Shown one piece after another: positions 20,680-28,315 of a stretch of DNA of 64,000 nucleotides. This DNA comes from an uncultured Carboxylicivirga sp. Its GTDB lineage: Bacteria; Bacteroidota; Bacteroidia; Bacteroidales; Marinilabiliaceae. How positions within the stretch are numbered: position 1 is the stretch's first letter; each line of letters opens with the position of its first letter. The position numbers and the translations under genes were made by a program. The notes beneath the pieces were generated by a model. That model was not told the DNA's origin, did not search any database, and was given only the letters and a program-made list of their open reading frames with translations. The stretch covers positions 62,001 to 126,000 of the forward strand of contig CANLLN010000008.1 of NCBI GenBank assembly GCA_947491945.1. The letters are read 5' to 3'.

Positions 20680-21345
20680 ATGAAGATACTATTAAACTGT
20701 CCTTTATTTAAAGGCATCACTTATGGTGATATGGTACATATTCTGGATGAAATACCTTATCAGATAAAGAAATACGGCAAGGGGCAGATGATTGCACAAA
20801 GCGGTGATGAATGTCGCTCGTTGATGATTATGCTCAAGGGCAGTGTCAAAGGGGAGATGATTGACTATTCGGGTAAGGCCATTAAAATTGAAGATATTGA
20901 GCCACCCAAACCCCTGGCCATCGCTTTTTTGTTTGGTGAGAATAACCGCTGTCCGGTGAATGTGGTGGCCAATAATGAGGCCGAGTTGCTACTCTTGCCC
21001 AAAACATCGGTCATCTCTCTTATGCAACGGAGCGATATCTTTCTGAGTAATTTCATGAATATCATCTCCAGCAAAACGCAGTTTCTATCCGATAAAATTC
21101 GTTTTCTGTCATTTCAGACCATACGTGGCAAAATTGCCCATTACCTCTTGCAGCTTTCCGGATCGGTAGATGGTGAATTGATACTGCCGAAAAGTCAGGA
21201 GGAGCTGGCCAATATGTTTGGGGTGGCCCGTCCTTCGCTGGGGCGTGCCCTTCGTGACTTGCACAATGAAAATATTATAGAGGCAAGGGGAAAGAGCGTG
21301 AAAATTATGAATCGGGAAGCCTTGATTCAACAGCTGAAAAAATGA
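20680..21345 (+). CDS. Crp/Fnr family regulator (HcpR-like)
   Basis: 221 residues: an N-terminal cyclic-nucleotide-type sensory beta barrel (~10-120), a dimerisation helix (~125-150) and a C-terminal winged helix with ELANMFGVARPSLGRALRDLHNENII as recognition region. There is no N-terminal Cys cluster of the Fnr type, so oxygen sensing by a 4Fe-4S centre is unlikely. The divergent hcp-ferredoxin neighbourhood and the palindrome in the shared promoter suggest an HcpR-type sensor of NO, possibly through haem. That function is inferred from context. Confidence 0.85.
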   Translation: MKILLNCPLFKGITYGDMVHILDEIPYQIKKYGKGQMIAQSGDECRSLMIMLKGSVKGEMIDYSGKAIKIEDIEPPKPLAIAFLFGENNRCPVNVVANNEAELLLLPKTSVISLMQRSDIFLSNFMNIISSKTQFLSDKIRFLSFQTIRGKIAHYLLQLSGSVDGELILPKSQEELANMFGVARPSLGRALRDLHNENIIEARGKSVKIMNREALIQQLKK

Positions 21346-21346
21346 T

Positions 21347-22048
21347 ATGAGCGCAACAAAAAAAGTGGTGGTGTTAAGTTGCGAGCATGGTGGCAATGCG
21401 GTGCCCGATTCTTACAAAACCTTGTTTGAAGGAGCGGAAGAAGTGCTGAAGACTCATCGTGGATATGATTTGGGAGCACTTGATTTGTTTTGTGCTATAA
21501 AAAGTAATGATATTTTTCATAGTCAGGCTGCTACGATTAGTCGTTTACTTGTGGATGTGAATCGTTCGCACCATAGGCGTACGCTATTTTCTGAGTTTAC
21601 CAAGGCTTTATCATGCGAGGAGAAAAAGCGCATCCTGAGTGATTACTACGATGCCTACCGGCAGCCTTTTGCAAAGAAGGTTTTTGATTTATGGTCACAA
21701 AATAAAACAGTGTTGCATCTGTCTGTTCATTCCTTTACACCTGAATTGAATGGCCATGTGCGACAAACTGATTTTGGTATTCTGTATCATCCCGGGCGCA
21801 TCGAGGAGAAGCAATTTGCCTTGCTCTGGAAAAAACAACTTAAGAACAGACTGCCACATTGTCGTGTTCGTTTCAACTATCCATTTTGTGGCAAGCCCGA
21901 TGGTTTCGTGCGCTATTTTCGCGATCGGGAGGAAGAAAAGTACCTGGGCATCGAATTTGAGATGAATCAGAAATATGCCGGTAATCAGGAGGTTTACAAG
22001 CATGTTGTTTCTGCTTTTAATGCGGCCTTGTATGCCTGGAGGAAGTGA
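21347..22048 (+). CDS. N-formylglutamate amidohydrolase family protein
   Basis: 233 residues. The motifs VVVLSCEHGGNAVPDSY at the N-terminus, SRLLVDVNRSHH (~65), HLSVHSFTPELNG (~124) and the C-terminal GIEFEMNQKY are typical of the N-formylglutamate amidohydrolase fold, a zinc hydrolase. The start codon follows the regulator stop by one base, so the two are translationally coupled. No other histidine-degradation gene is nearby, so the true substrate may differ from formylglutamate. Confidence 0.85.
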   Translation: MSATKKVVVLSCEHGGNAVPDSYKTLFEGAEEVLKTHRGYDLGALDLFCAIKSNDIFHSQAATISRLLVDVNRSHHRRTLFSEFTKALSCEEKKRILSDYYDAYRQPFAKKVFDLWSQNKTVLHLSVHSFTPELNGHVRQTDFGILYHPGRIEEKQFALLWKKQLKNRLPHCRVRFNYPFCGKPDGFVRYFRDREEEKYLGIEFEMNQKYAGNQEVYKHVVSAFNAALYAWRK

Positions 22049-22416
22049 TGAGTTGGAGAACAACAAACCCGCTTTGAAAAGAATGCCATTCTATGGTAGC
22101 TATCCTGTTTCTACAAATTGCTAATGCTGTTGATTGTGCTGAGGATATTGAGCGCATTAATTCGTTCACTGTTTAAAAATTCAACAGTGTTGAATTTTTA
22201 AACAATAAATATAACAAACTGATTGACAGGTGACTATATTGCATTTCAACTAGGAGTGTTGAGAAATTCTACAATTCAACGCTGACAATCCGTTTCGGGC
22301 ACACTGTTAATTGTCTGGTTACATGCGTGTTATGTGGTTTAGGTATTATTATTGGGTAGTCTTATAATAATGAGGATCTATTATATAATAAATAATAATG
22401 CTAAAACCCTAATGTC
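22049..22416. other. 368-base intergenic region with repeated TTCAAC half-sites
   Basis: No gene is supported here. The region holds the perfect 16-base palindrome at 22170-22204 and further copies of its TTCAAC/GTTGA(A/G) core near 22246, 22258 and 22277. The last 100 bases before the fusion-protein start are very AT-rich. No sigma-54 -24/-12 element with correct spacing was found. Confidence 0.5.
22170..22204. repeat. Perfect 16-base inverted repeat
   Basis: Arms TGTTTAAAAATTCAAC and GTTGAATTTTTAAACA separated by AGT. No T run follows, and it lies 120 bases past the preceding stop, so it is more likely a protein-binding site or bidirectional structure than a simple terminator. Confidence 0.85.
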
Positions 22417-24087
22417 ATGAACTACAGATTGTACCTTATCGGCGTTGTATTCTGCTTTTTTAGCTTTACGACCCTATGTGCGACCAGTCCGGCTGTTGGA
22501 ATGGCGCAAGAAGAAGAGGCTCTGGAGGTCCGTTACTCATCTGATTTGTATCATTTAGTGATGGACTGGATTGTTGAATATCAGGCCTTAACACCCACTG
22601 CTATCCAAGCAAATGAATTAACCGATGCTTTTGCTTCTGATAATAAGCACCTTAGTTTTGTGTCTGACGAGACCATAAATTCCCTTGCACAAGGCTCGCA
22701 TTGGAAAGTAGTAGTGGGCCATGATGCCATTGTGCCGATCATTAACTCTAACAATCCATTGCTTCAGGAGATAGGTGTTCAGGGGCTAACTGCTGAAAAA
22801 TTAGCTTTGCTTTTTAAGGAGTCAGCCGAGCAAAACTGGGCAACCTTACTGGATGATGTTCCAAACCACCCGCTCCATTTTTACCTATGCGATGATGGAT
22901 CGATTGTTCAACGACTTGGTAATTTCATCCACTCAGAACCAGATCTGATAAATGCCAGGCGTGTGTTAAGCTCAGAGGAGCTGATTGCCGCTGTACAAAA
23001 AGATAAGTATGCTATTGGATTCTGTCGATTGAACGAAATCCGTCAGGTTGATGCAAACGAGTGGATTGAAAACATTTCATTGGCACCCATTGACAAAAAT
23101 GGCAACCGGCGCATTGATAATTTTGAGGATGTTTACAGTACTCCTTCAGCCTTGGCCAGAGGGGTTTGGATTGGGAAATATCCATCAGCGCTAAGCGGAA
23201 ATATCTATGCTGTTACGGCGCAAAAGCCAGTTGATGAAAGTACTGTGCAGTTTCTTACTTGGGTGCTTTCAGAAGGAGGGCAGTTGTTGAGTGAGTACGG
23301 ATATAGTGATTTAGCCTCAGCTGAGAAACGTGCGTATATTGATTTAGTAGTGCAACCAGAACATATGTTGGCTCAAACAGTAGCGCAAGAGACATCTAAT
23401 AAATGGTGGGTTGTATTACTTGGATTGCTCGCTGGTGCCATCGTCTTGATTTATCTGTTGGCTCAGCTTGTTATGCCACGCTCCACTTCGGCTGGCGCAG
23501 ATATTCATAGTTCATCTGTTTTAAACGAAAACACCATTGTGGCGCCTAAAGGGTTGTATTTTGATAAAACCCATACCTGGTCGTTTATTGAGAAAAATGG
23601 TTTAGTTCGAATTGGTATCGATGATTTTATGCAGCACATCACAGGAGAAATCACTCGTGTAATGCTAAAGCGTCCCGGCGAAAAAGTGGAAAAAGGGGAA
23701 AAGCTACTCACCATAAGTTGTGTGGGTAAGCAACTAACCATTTATTCACCCATTACAGGAGTTATCAAGCAGGAGAACCAACAGCTTCTGAGCCATTCGA
23801 CACTAATCAATAGTTCGCCCTACAACGAAGGATGGGTGTACCTGATTGAGCCTTTAAACTGGTTTAGAGAGATACAGTGTATGTTAATGGCAGATAGCTA
23901 TAAGGCCTGGTTGAAAGCAGAGTTTATGCGTTTGAAAACATTCTTATCCTATGCCGCCCGTTCAAATACTGCAGTCTATCAACACATAATTTTGCAAGAT
24001 GGAGGTGAGCTACACGACCATGTTTTGGCCGATTTAGATCCTGAGGTATGGGAGGAATTTCAAACCAAATTCATTGATAAAGTCTGA
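22417..24087 (+). CDS. PstS-like periplasmic domain / TM helix / GcvH-like domain fusion
   Basis: 556 residues. After a signal peptide (LYLIGVVFCFFSFTTLCA), residues ~35-315 resemble PstS-type binding proteins: WKVVVGHDAIVPIINSNNP, LTAEKLALLF and a closing SEYGYSDL. An EF-hand-like loop DKNGNRRIDNFE (226-237) lies inside. One helix (WWVVLLGLLAGAIVLIYLLA, ~329) leads to the cytoplasm. Residues ~380-490 match glycine-cleavage H protein: KTHTWSFIEKNGLVRIGI, PGEKVEKGE, YSPITGVI and NEGWVYLIEP. The lipoyl-lysine position appears to be Gly437, with Lys438 next to it. A conserved-looking C-terminal helical tail follows. No glycine-cleavage or phosphate-transport genes are near; a two-component pair follows. 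I recognise no experimentally defined function. Confidence 0.75.
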   Translation: MNYRLYLIGVVFCFFSFTTLCATSPAVGMAQEEEALEVRYSSDLYHLVMDWIVEYQALTPTAIQANELTDAFASDNKHLSFVSDETINSLAQGSHWKVVVGHDAIVPIINSNNPLLQEIGVQGLTAEKLALLFKESAEQNWATLLDDVPNHPLHFYLCDDGSIVQRLGNFIHSEPDLINARRVLSSEELIAAVQKDKYAIGFCRLNEIRQVDANEWIENISLAPIDKNGNRRIDNFEDVYSTPSALARGVWIGKYPSALSGNIYAVTAQKPVDESTVQFLTWVLSEGGQLLSEYGYSDLASAEKRAYIDLVVQPEHMLAQTVAQETSNKWWVVLLGLLAGAIVLIYLLAQLVMPRSTSAGADIHSSSVLNENTIVAPKGLYFDKTHTWSFIEKNGLVRIGIDDFMQHITGEITRVMLKRPGEKVEKGEKLLTISCVGKQLTIYSPITGVIKQENQQLLSHSTLINSSPYNEGWVYLIEPLNWFREIQCMLMADSYKAWLKAEFMRLKTFLSYAARSNTAVYQHIILQDGGELHDHVLADLDPEVWEEFQTKFIDKV

Positions 24088-24163
24088 AGACCCGGATGCA
24101 AGAAAAAAGAATTACCGTGTATATAAATTGTGTAACTGTTTTATAACATATAATTGATGCATG

Positions 24164-24171
24164 TAACTTTG
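24164..24171 (+). promoter_or_regulatory. -7 promoter element TAACTTTG for the kinase gene
   Basis: Exact TAnnTTTG match 65 bases upstream of the kinase start. It sits inside a degenerate Fnr-like site, TGTAAC-TTTG-GTTATT (24162-24177), which shares TGTAAC-N4-GTTA with the operator at 20621. Confidence 0.45.
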
Positions 24172-24208
24172 GTTATTTATCAGCATTTTACAATGATGTA
24201 AATAACCA
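24170..24208 (+). repeat. Inverted repeat in the kinase leader
   Basis: Arms TGGTTATTT and AAATAACCA (9 perfect pairs) spaced by 21 bases, with inner ATCA/TGAT pairing. It begins at the expected transcription start, so it could be an operator or a structured leader. Confidence 0.6.
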
Positions 24209-24236
24209 TTGTATAATCAACCACTCTAAGCAGGGC

Positions 24237-25907
24237 ATGAAAAGGCTCAAAAATATTTTATTTAACAGAAAATCTGTCAAGCGGGTTTTAAAGCCGCATG
24301 TAAAGTTCCATTCTTCCATTTATGGAAGAGTGGTCTTTTTTATTTTTATTTCAGTCGTCTTTTTATTTGTTTCTTTTTGGGTCATATTCAGATCTTTAAA
24401 CGAACAGTACTTTGAATCCGTGCTGCACGATAAGGGTATGAATATCGGTTCATTAGTAGAGGGCGCACTGTATCGGTCAATGCTCGAAAATGATCGTCAG
24501 TCGCTTCAGAATACGCTCGATATTATTGATACTATGTCGGGTATTGACGATGTTAACATGTACGATACCAATAACAACCTTGTTTACACTTCTATTTCCA
24601 GAGATTCATTGCACCATAGCGATCCGGATTGTAAAAGCTGCCATATAGATTTCGCATCCATGTTTGAAGAGAAAGAGAAATCTTACCGAGTTATTGATGT
24701 GGAAACGGAATGCAGCATGAATCAGAACCCATTTAACAGCCGACACCTGTTAATTAAATCACCGATTTTAAATTCTCCCAGTTGCTCAACCACTGACTGT
24801 CATGCCCATTCCCAAGAGGAAGAAGTGCTCGGTTCCTTACTGATTAAGCTACCGATGAAGGATCTGGATGATGCCCTGTCGGCTTCCACAAAAGATTACA
24901 TCATTTTGGCGGCCATCATGTCTTCGCTGCTGTTTATCTTTCTTATTTTGTTTACCTATAAACAAATCGAAAACCCATTGAATGCCATCATCAGAGCCAG
25001 CCAGGCTGTCACTAAAGGAGATAAGAGCACCCGACTGGAGATTAAGACCCGGCAATTGTCAGATATCAGAACTGTTTCCCTTGCATTTAATAACATGTTA
25101 GATAATTTGCAGGCCGCCAATAAGGAATTGCAAAACTGGTCGAAACAGCTGGAGTATAAGGTGCAAAAAAAGAGCGAGGAGTTAGGTCAGGTTCAAAACG
25201 AACTTATTAATATAGAGCGCATTGCTTCGCTGGGTAAATTATCTCTTTCCGTAGCTCATGAGATAAATAATCCGTTATCTGGCATTTTGGTTTATGCCAA
25301 GTTAATTCAAAAGCAGTTGCAAAAGGTTTTAGCGGATGAAGACAAAAAAGAGCCCTTATTAAAGAACCTCAAACTCATTGAAAGCGAAACCAAGCGCTGT
25401 GGCGATATCGTGAAAGGCTTATTGGATTTTTCCCGCAAAGATCAGAATGACTTTGAAGCCAAGCATATACACGATGTACTCCACGAAACCTACGAATTGA
25501 TGGCCCATTCGATGAAAGTAGCAGGGATTGATTTTGTGGTTGATTTTGGCGCGAGAAATGACTTAATTCACTGTAGTCCTAATCAAATCAAACAGATTTG
25601 TATTGCTATTTTGGTGAATGCGTCGGAAGCTGTTTCCGAAAATGGGGAGATCATCTTCCGAACCTCTAATCCCAACGATGAAAGTATCCGTATTGAGGTG
25701 ATTGATAATGGTGTTGGAATTCCGGAGGCAAATATTCAGCGTGTTTTTGAGCCATTCTTCTCAACCAAAGAAAAGACCAGTGGCATTGGTTTGGGGCTGG
25801 CCATTGTGCATGGCATCGTTCAAAATCATAATGGTAAAACAGATATTGTTTCAGACAAAGGAAAAGGTACATCTATCATTATAACCTTACCTTTAGCTAA
25901 TACATAA
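24237..25907 (+). CDS. Sensor histidine kinase with periplasmic haem c motifs
   Basis: 556 residues. TM1 (~30-52) and TM2 (~221-242) enclose a periplasmic sensor containing CKSCH (Cys132-His136) and CSTTDCH (Cys183-His189, a CxxxxCH site). Both are haem-attachment patterns. A HAMP domain (~243-297), a coiled coil, the H-box VAHEINNPLSG (phosphorylated His341) and an ATPase domain with NASEAV, DNGVGIP, FEPFFSTK and GIGLGLAIV follow. The response regulator starts 6 bases later. A redox- or gas-responsive role is likely from the haem motifs; the signal is unknown. Confidence 0.88.
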   Translation: MKRLKNILFNRKSVKRVLKPHVKFHSSIYGRVVFFIFISVVFLFVSFWVIFRSLNEQYFESVLHDKGMNIGSLVEGALYRSMLENDRQSLQNTLDIIDTMSGIDDVNMYDTNNNLVYTSISRDSLHHSDPDCKSCHIDFASMFEEKEKSYRVIDVETECSMNQNPFNSRHLLIKSPILNSPSCSTTDCHAHSQEEEVLGSLLIKLPMKDLDDALSASTKDYIILAAIMSSLLFIFLILFTYKQIENPLNAIIRASQAVTKGDKSTRLEIKTRQLSDIRTVSLAFNNMLDNLQAANKELQNWSKQLEYKVQKKSEELGQVQNELINIERIASLGKLSLSVAHEINNPLSGILVYAKLIQKQLQKVLADEDKKEPLLKNLKLIESETKRCGDIVKGLLDFSRKDQNDFEAKHIHDVLHETYELMAHSMKVAGIDFVVDFGARNDLIHCSPNQIKQICIAILVNASEAVSENGEIIFRTSNPNDESIRIEVIDNGVGIPEANIQRVFEPFFSTKEKTSGIGLGLAIVHGIVQNHNGKTDIVSDKGKGTSIIITLPLANT

Positions 25908-25913
25908 TGAGAA

Positions 25914-27260
25914 ATGACTATGGCTACTAAAATATCAATATTAATTGTTGACGATGAAGCATCGGTGAGAGATTCGCTGTATCAATGGTTTATTGAAGAC
26001 GGGTATCGGGTTGAGTGTGCGGTAAGTGCTAAAGAGGCCTTGGCTAAACTGGAGGCCGAAGTTTTTGATATTGTGTTGGCCGATATCAAAATGCCGGGCA
26101 TGGATGGGCTGGAAATGCTCCGCCGCATTAAATCAATGGAAACGAGCCCCATTGTTATTGTTATGACTGCTTTTGCTACCGTGGATACGGCTGTTCAGGC
26201 GCTTAAAGATGGTGCTTACGACTATATTACCAAACCCTTCGATCCGGATGAACTTTCTCATTTAATCAGGAATGCCTGTAAACAAATTACTTTGGAGGCC
26301 GAAAATGAAATGCTTAAAGAAAAGGTGGTTTCGTTGGAAAATGTGGAGGATTTGATTGGCGATAGCGAAGTCATGCGTCAGCTGATGCAGGAAATTGGCA
26401 GCGTTGCACAGTCGAATGCTTCAGTGATTATAACGGGCGAAAGTGGTACGGGCAAGGAGCTGATTGCACGCGCTATTCATGCCAATTCACCGCGTAAATA
26501 TTTTCCTTTGGTCATCGTCCATTGTGGAGCCCTGACAGAGAGCTTGCTCGAAAGCGAACTGTTCGGGCATGAGAAAGGCGCATTTACAGGGGCCGTTTAT
26601 AATCGCAAGGGCCGTTTTGAAATGGCTGATTGCGGAACGATTTTTTTGGATGAAATAGCCACCATCCCACCTAAAATGCAAATTGAACTGCTGCGGGTTT
26701 TGGAAACCAAAAGTTTCGTAAGGGTAGGAGGTAATAAGGATATTTGTTCAGATTTCAGAGTGATTTGTGCCACCAACAGGGATTTGAAAAGCATGGTCGA
26801 TAAAGGCCTCTTTCGCGAGGATTTATATTACCGGCTGAATGTGATCAATATTAATGTGCCTTCGTTGCGCGATCGAACAGAGGATATTCCTTTGTTGGTT
26901 GATTACTTCATAAAGAAATATTGTCTTTCAATGAATAAGCCGCTTATCACTGTGGAGCCATCCGCACTGAATCGGCTGGAAGAATTTCCTTTTCCAGGCA
27001 ATATTCGCGAATTGGAAAACATGATTGAACGGGCCATTGTTATTGGCGACGGAAAAAAAATTCGCCTTAAAGACTTGCCTATTGGTAAGGAGTTGGTCAG
27101 TAGTTCATTCGAAAGTCTGGAGGACATTGAAAAGGATCATATCCTCTCCATTTTAAACAAGTATAGCTGGAATATTACAGCTGCTGCCAAGGCCCTGAAG
27201 GTAGACCGGGTAACCCTTTATAATAAAATCAAAAAATACCAGTTGAGTCCCGAAAAGTAA
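25914..27260 (+). CDS. Sigma-54-dependent response regulator, NtrC family
   Basis: 448 residues. The receiver domain (~6-120) has phospho-acceptor Asp57 in LADIKMPGMDG and the Thr/Lys pair MTAFA...KPFDP. The AAA+ domain has Walker A GESGTGKE, the sigma-54 contact loop GAFTGA and the arginine-finger region. The C-terminal Fis-type helix-turn-helix is NITAAAKALKVDRVTLYNKI. It is coupled to the kinase gene and completes a two-component system. Target promoters would need -24/-12 elements (GG-N10-GC); none was found in the gaps examined within this window. Confidence 0.96.
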   Translation: MTMATKISILIVDDEASVRDSLYQWFIEDGYRVECAVSAKEALAKLEAEVFDIVLADIKMPGMDGLEMLRRIKSMETSPIVIVMTAFATVDTAVQALKDGAYDYITKPFDPDELSHLIRNACKQITLEAENEMLKEKVVSLENVEDLIGDSEVMRQLMQEIGSVAQSNASVIITGESGTGKELIARAIHANSPRKYFPLVIVHCGALTESLLESELFGHEKGAFTGAVYNRKGRFEMADCGTIFLDEIATIPPKMQIELLRVLETKSFVRVGGNKDICSDFRVICATNRDLKSMVDKGLFREDLYYRLNVININVPSLRDRTEDIPLLVDYFIKKYCLSMNKPLITVEPSALNRLEEFPFPGNIRELENMIERAIVIGDGKKIRLKDLPIGKELVSSSFESLEDIEKDHILSILNKYSWNITAAAKALKVDRVTLYNKIKKYQLSPEK

Positions 27261-27333
27261 TCGTCTGGCAACAATTAGTACCAACGGGCTTGTTAAATAC
27301 ACGCAGCCGCCTCGAACACAAAGCTCCTGAGTA

Positions 27334-27882
27334 ATGAATCCTGACAAAATCACTTTAATAGCTTTTGGCCAAATAGAGAAAGGTTTTCTTGAAACGATTG
27401 CCAGAGATGTGGAGCAGGAATTTCTGATGAAGGTAACAATTACAGATGGCTATTTGGATTTAAGTAAGTACTTTGACTCGGCACGCAGGCAGTATAATGC
27501 CAATCGCTTAATTGAAACCATAGAAAAGGATTATGCTGCTGATACAAGCAAGACAGTTGGCTTGTTTACAGTGGATTTGTACATTGATATTCTCACATTC
27601 ATCTACGGACAGGCTTATTTAAATGGTCGATCTGGTATTGCATCCATGTTTCGCTTGCGTAACGAACGTTATGGGCTGAGCCGTAACGATGCATTGATGT
27701 TGCAACGTTTTACAACCGAAATTATTCATGAACTGGGACATACTTTTGGCTTAATTCACTGCCATGTTCCCGGCTGTGTAATGCAGGCCAGTACTTATGT
27801 CGAGGATATCGATCAGAAAGAACATCAGTTTTGCTACCATTGTAAAAGCCTGTTAAACCATCGGCTTAACAGCCGCCTGTAG
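27334..27882 (+). CDS. Archaemetzincin family zinc metalloprotease
   Basis: 182 residues. The metzincin zinc motif HELGHTFGLIHC (His132, Glu133, His136, His142) is followed by Cys148, Met150 and a closing CYHC, the pattern that defines archaemetzincins with a second structural zinc. The start gives the typical N-terminus with beta strand KITLIAFGQIEKGFL. There is no signal peptide, so it is cytoplasmic. It lies 73 bases after the response regulator in the same direction and may belong to the same transcription unit. Physiological substrates are not known for the bacterial members. Confidence 0.92.
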   Translation: MNPDKITLIAFGQIEKGFLETIARDVEQEFLMKVTITDGYLDLSKYFDSARRQYNANRLIETIEKDYAADTSKTVGLFTVDLYIDILTFIYGQAYLNGRSGIASMFRLRNERYGLSRNDALMLQRFTTEIIHELGHTFGLIHCHVPGCVMQASTYVEDIDQKEHQFCYHCKSLLNHRLNSRL

Positions 27883-28315
27883 TCCTAAAAATTGCAGATG
27901 CCTTTCGATTAAGTTCGTCGTGAACCTTAAGTTAGCTCGAATTGCTATTTTTGAGCATTACAGAACTGAGCAAGAAAGAGCAGGAAATAGCATAACAAAG
28001 CTATCTTTGTTTTTATTTTATTGCTTTTATGTAGGCTAGACGGATTAACCCCACTCAGAAATTTCTGATTCGCTGGGTAGTTTGCATCGACAGAGCCATG
28101 ATATGTGTTAGTATTATACCATTGCGGATGATTGGTTTTGTATGCCTCCAATTGTGCAAGAAAAGGCACTGGACGAGAAGTTTATGGGATTGTGAGAGGC
28201 GCAGGTATGGAATGCATCAGCCCCAATCCGCTGATAGAGCTTTTGTAAAGGATGATAAACTGCGTAAAAATATAAGAAATTAATAAAAAGAACATAGCGA
28301 GAATATTACAACATT
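27883..28315. other. 433-base intergenic region
   Basis: Apart from the terminator at 27994-28020, the region has no supportable gene. A minus-strand open stretch (27945-28169) starting with GTG encodes 74 residues beginning PFLAQLEAYKTNHPQWY. It has no recognisable domain and overlaps the terminator, so it could be a decayed gene fragment. Confidence 0.4.
27994..28020 (+). terminator. Terminator after the archaemetzincin gene
   Basis: Stem AACAAAG/CTTTGTT with loop CTAT followed by a T-rich tract, about 110 bases past the stop codon. Confidence 0.6.

Noticed and set aside
22290-22416. Sigma-54 promoter upstream of the PstS/GcvH fusion gene
   Set aside because: A TGG-TTACATGC-like string exists near 22318 but lacks GG-N10-GC spacing.
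27945-28169. Minus-strand 74-residue open frame with a GTG start
   Set aside because: No recognisable domain, no promoter element, and it overlaps the terminator of the archaemetzincin gene. Noted only as a possible decayed fragment.
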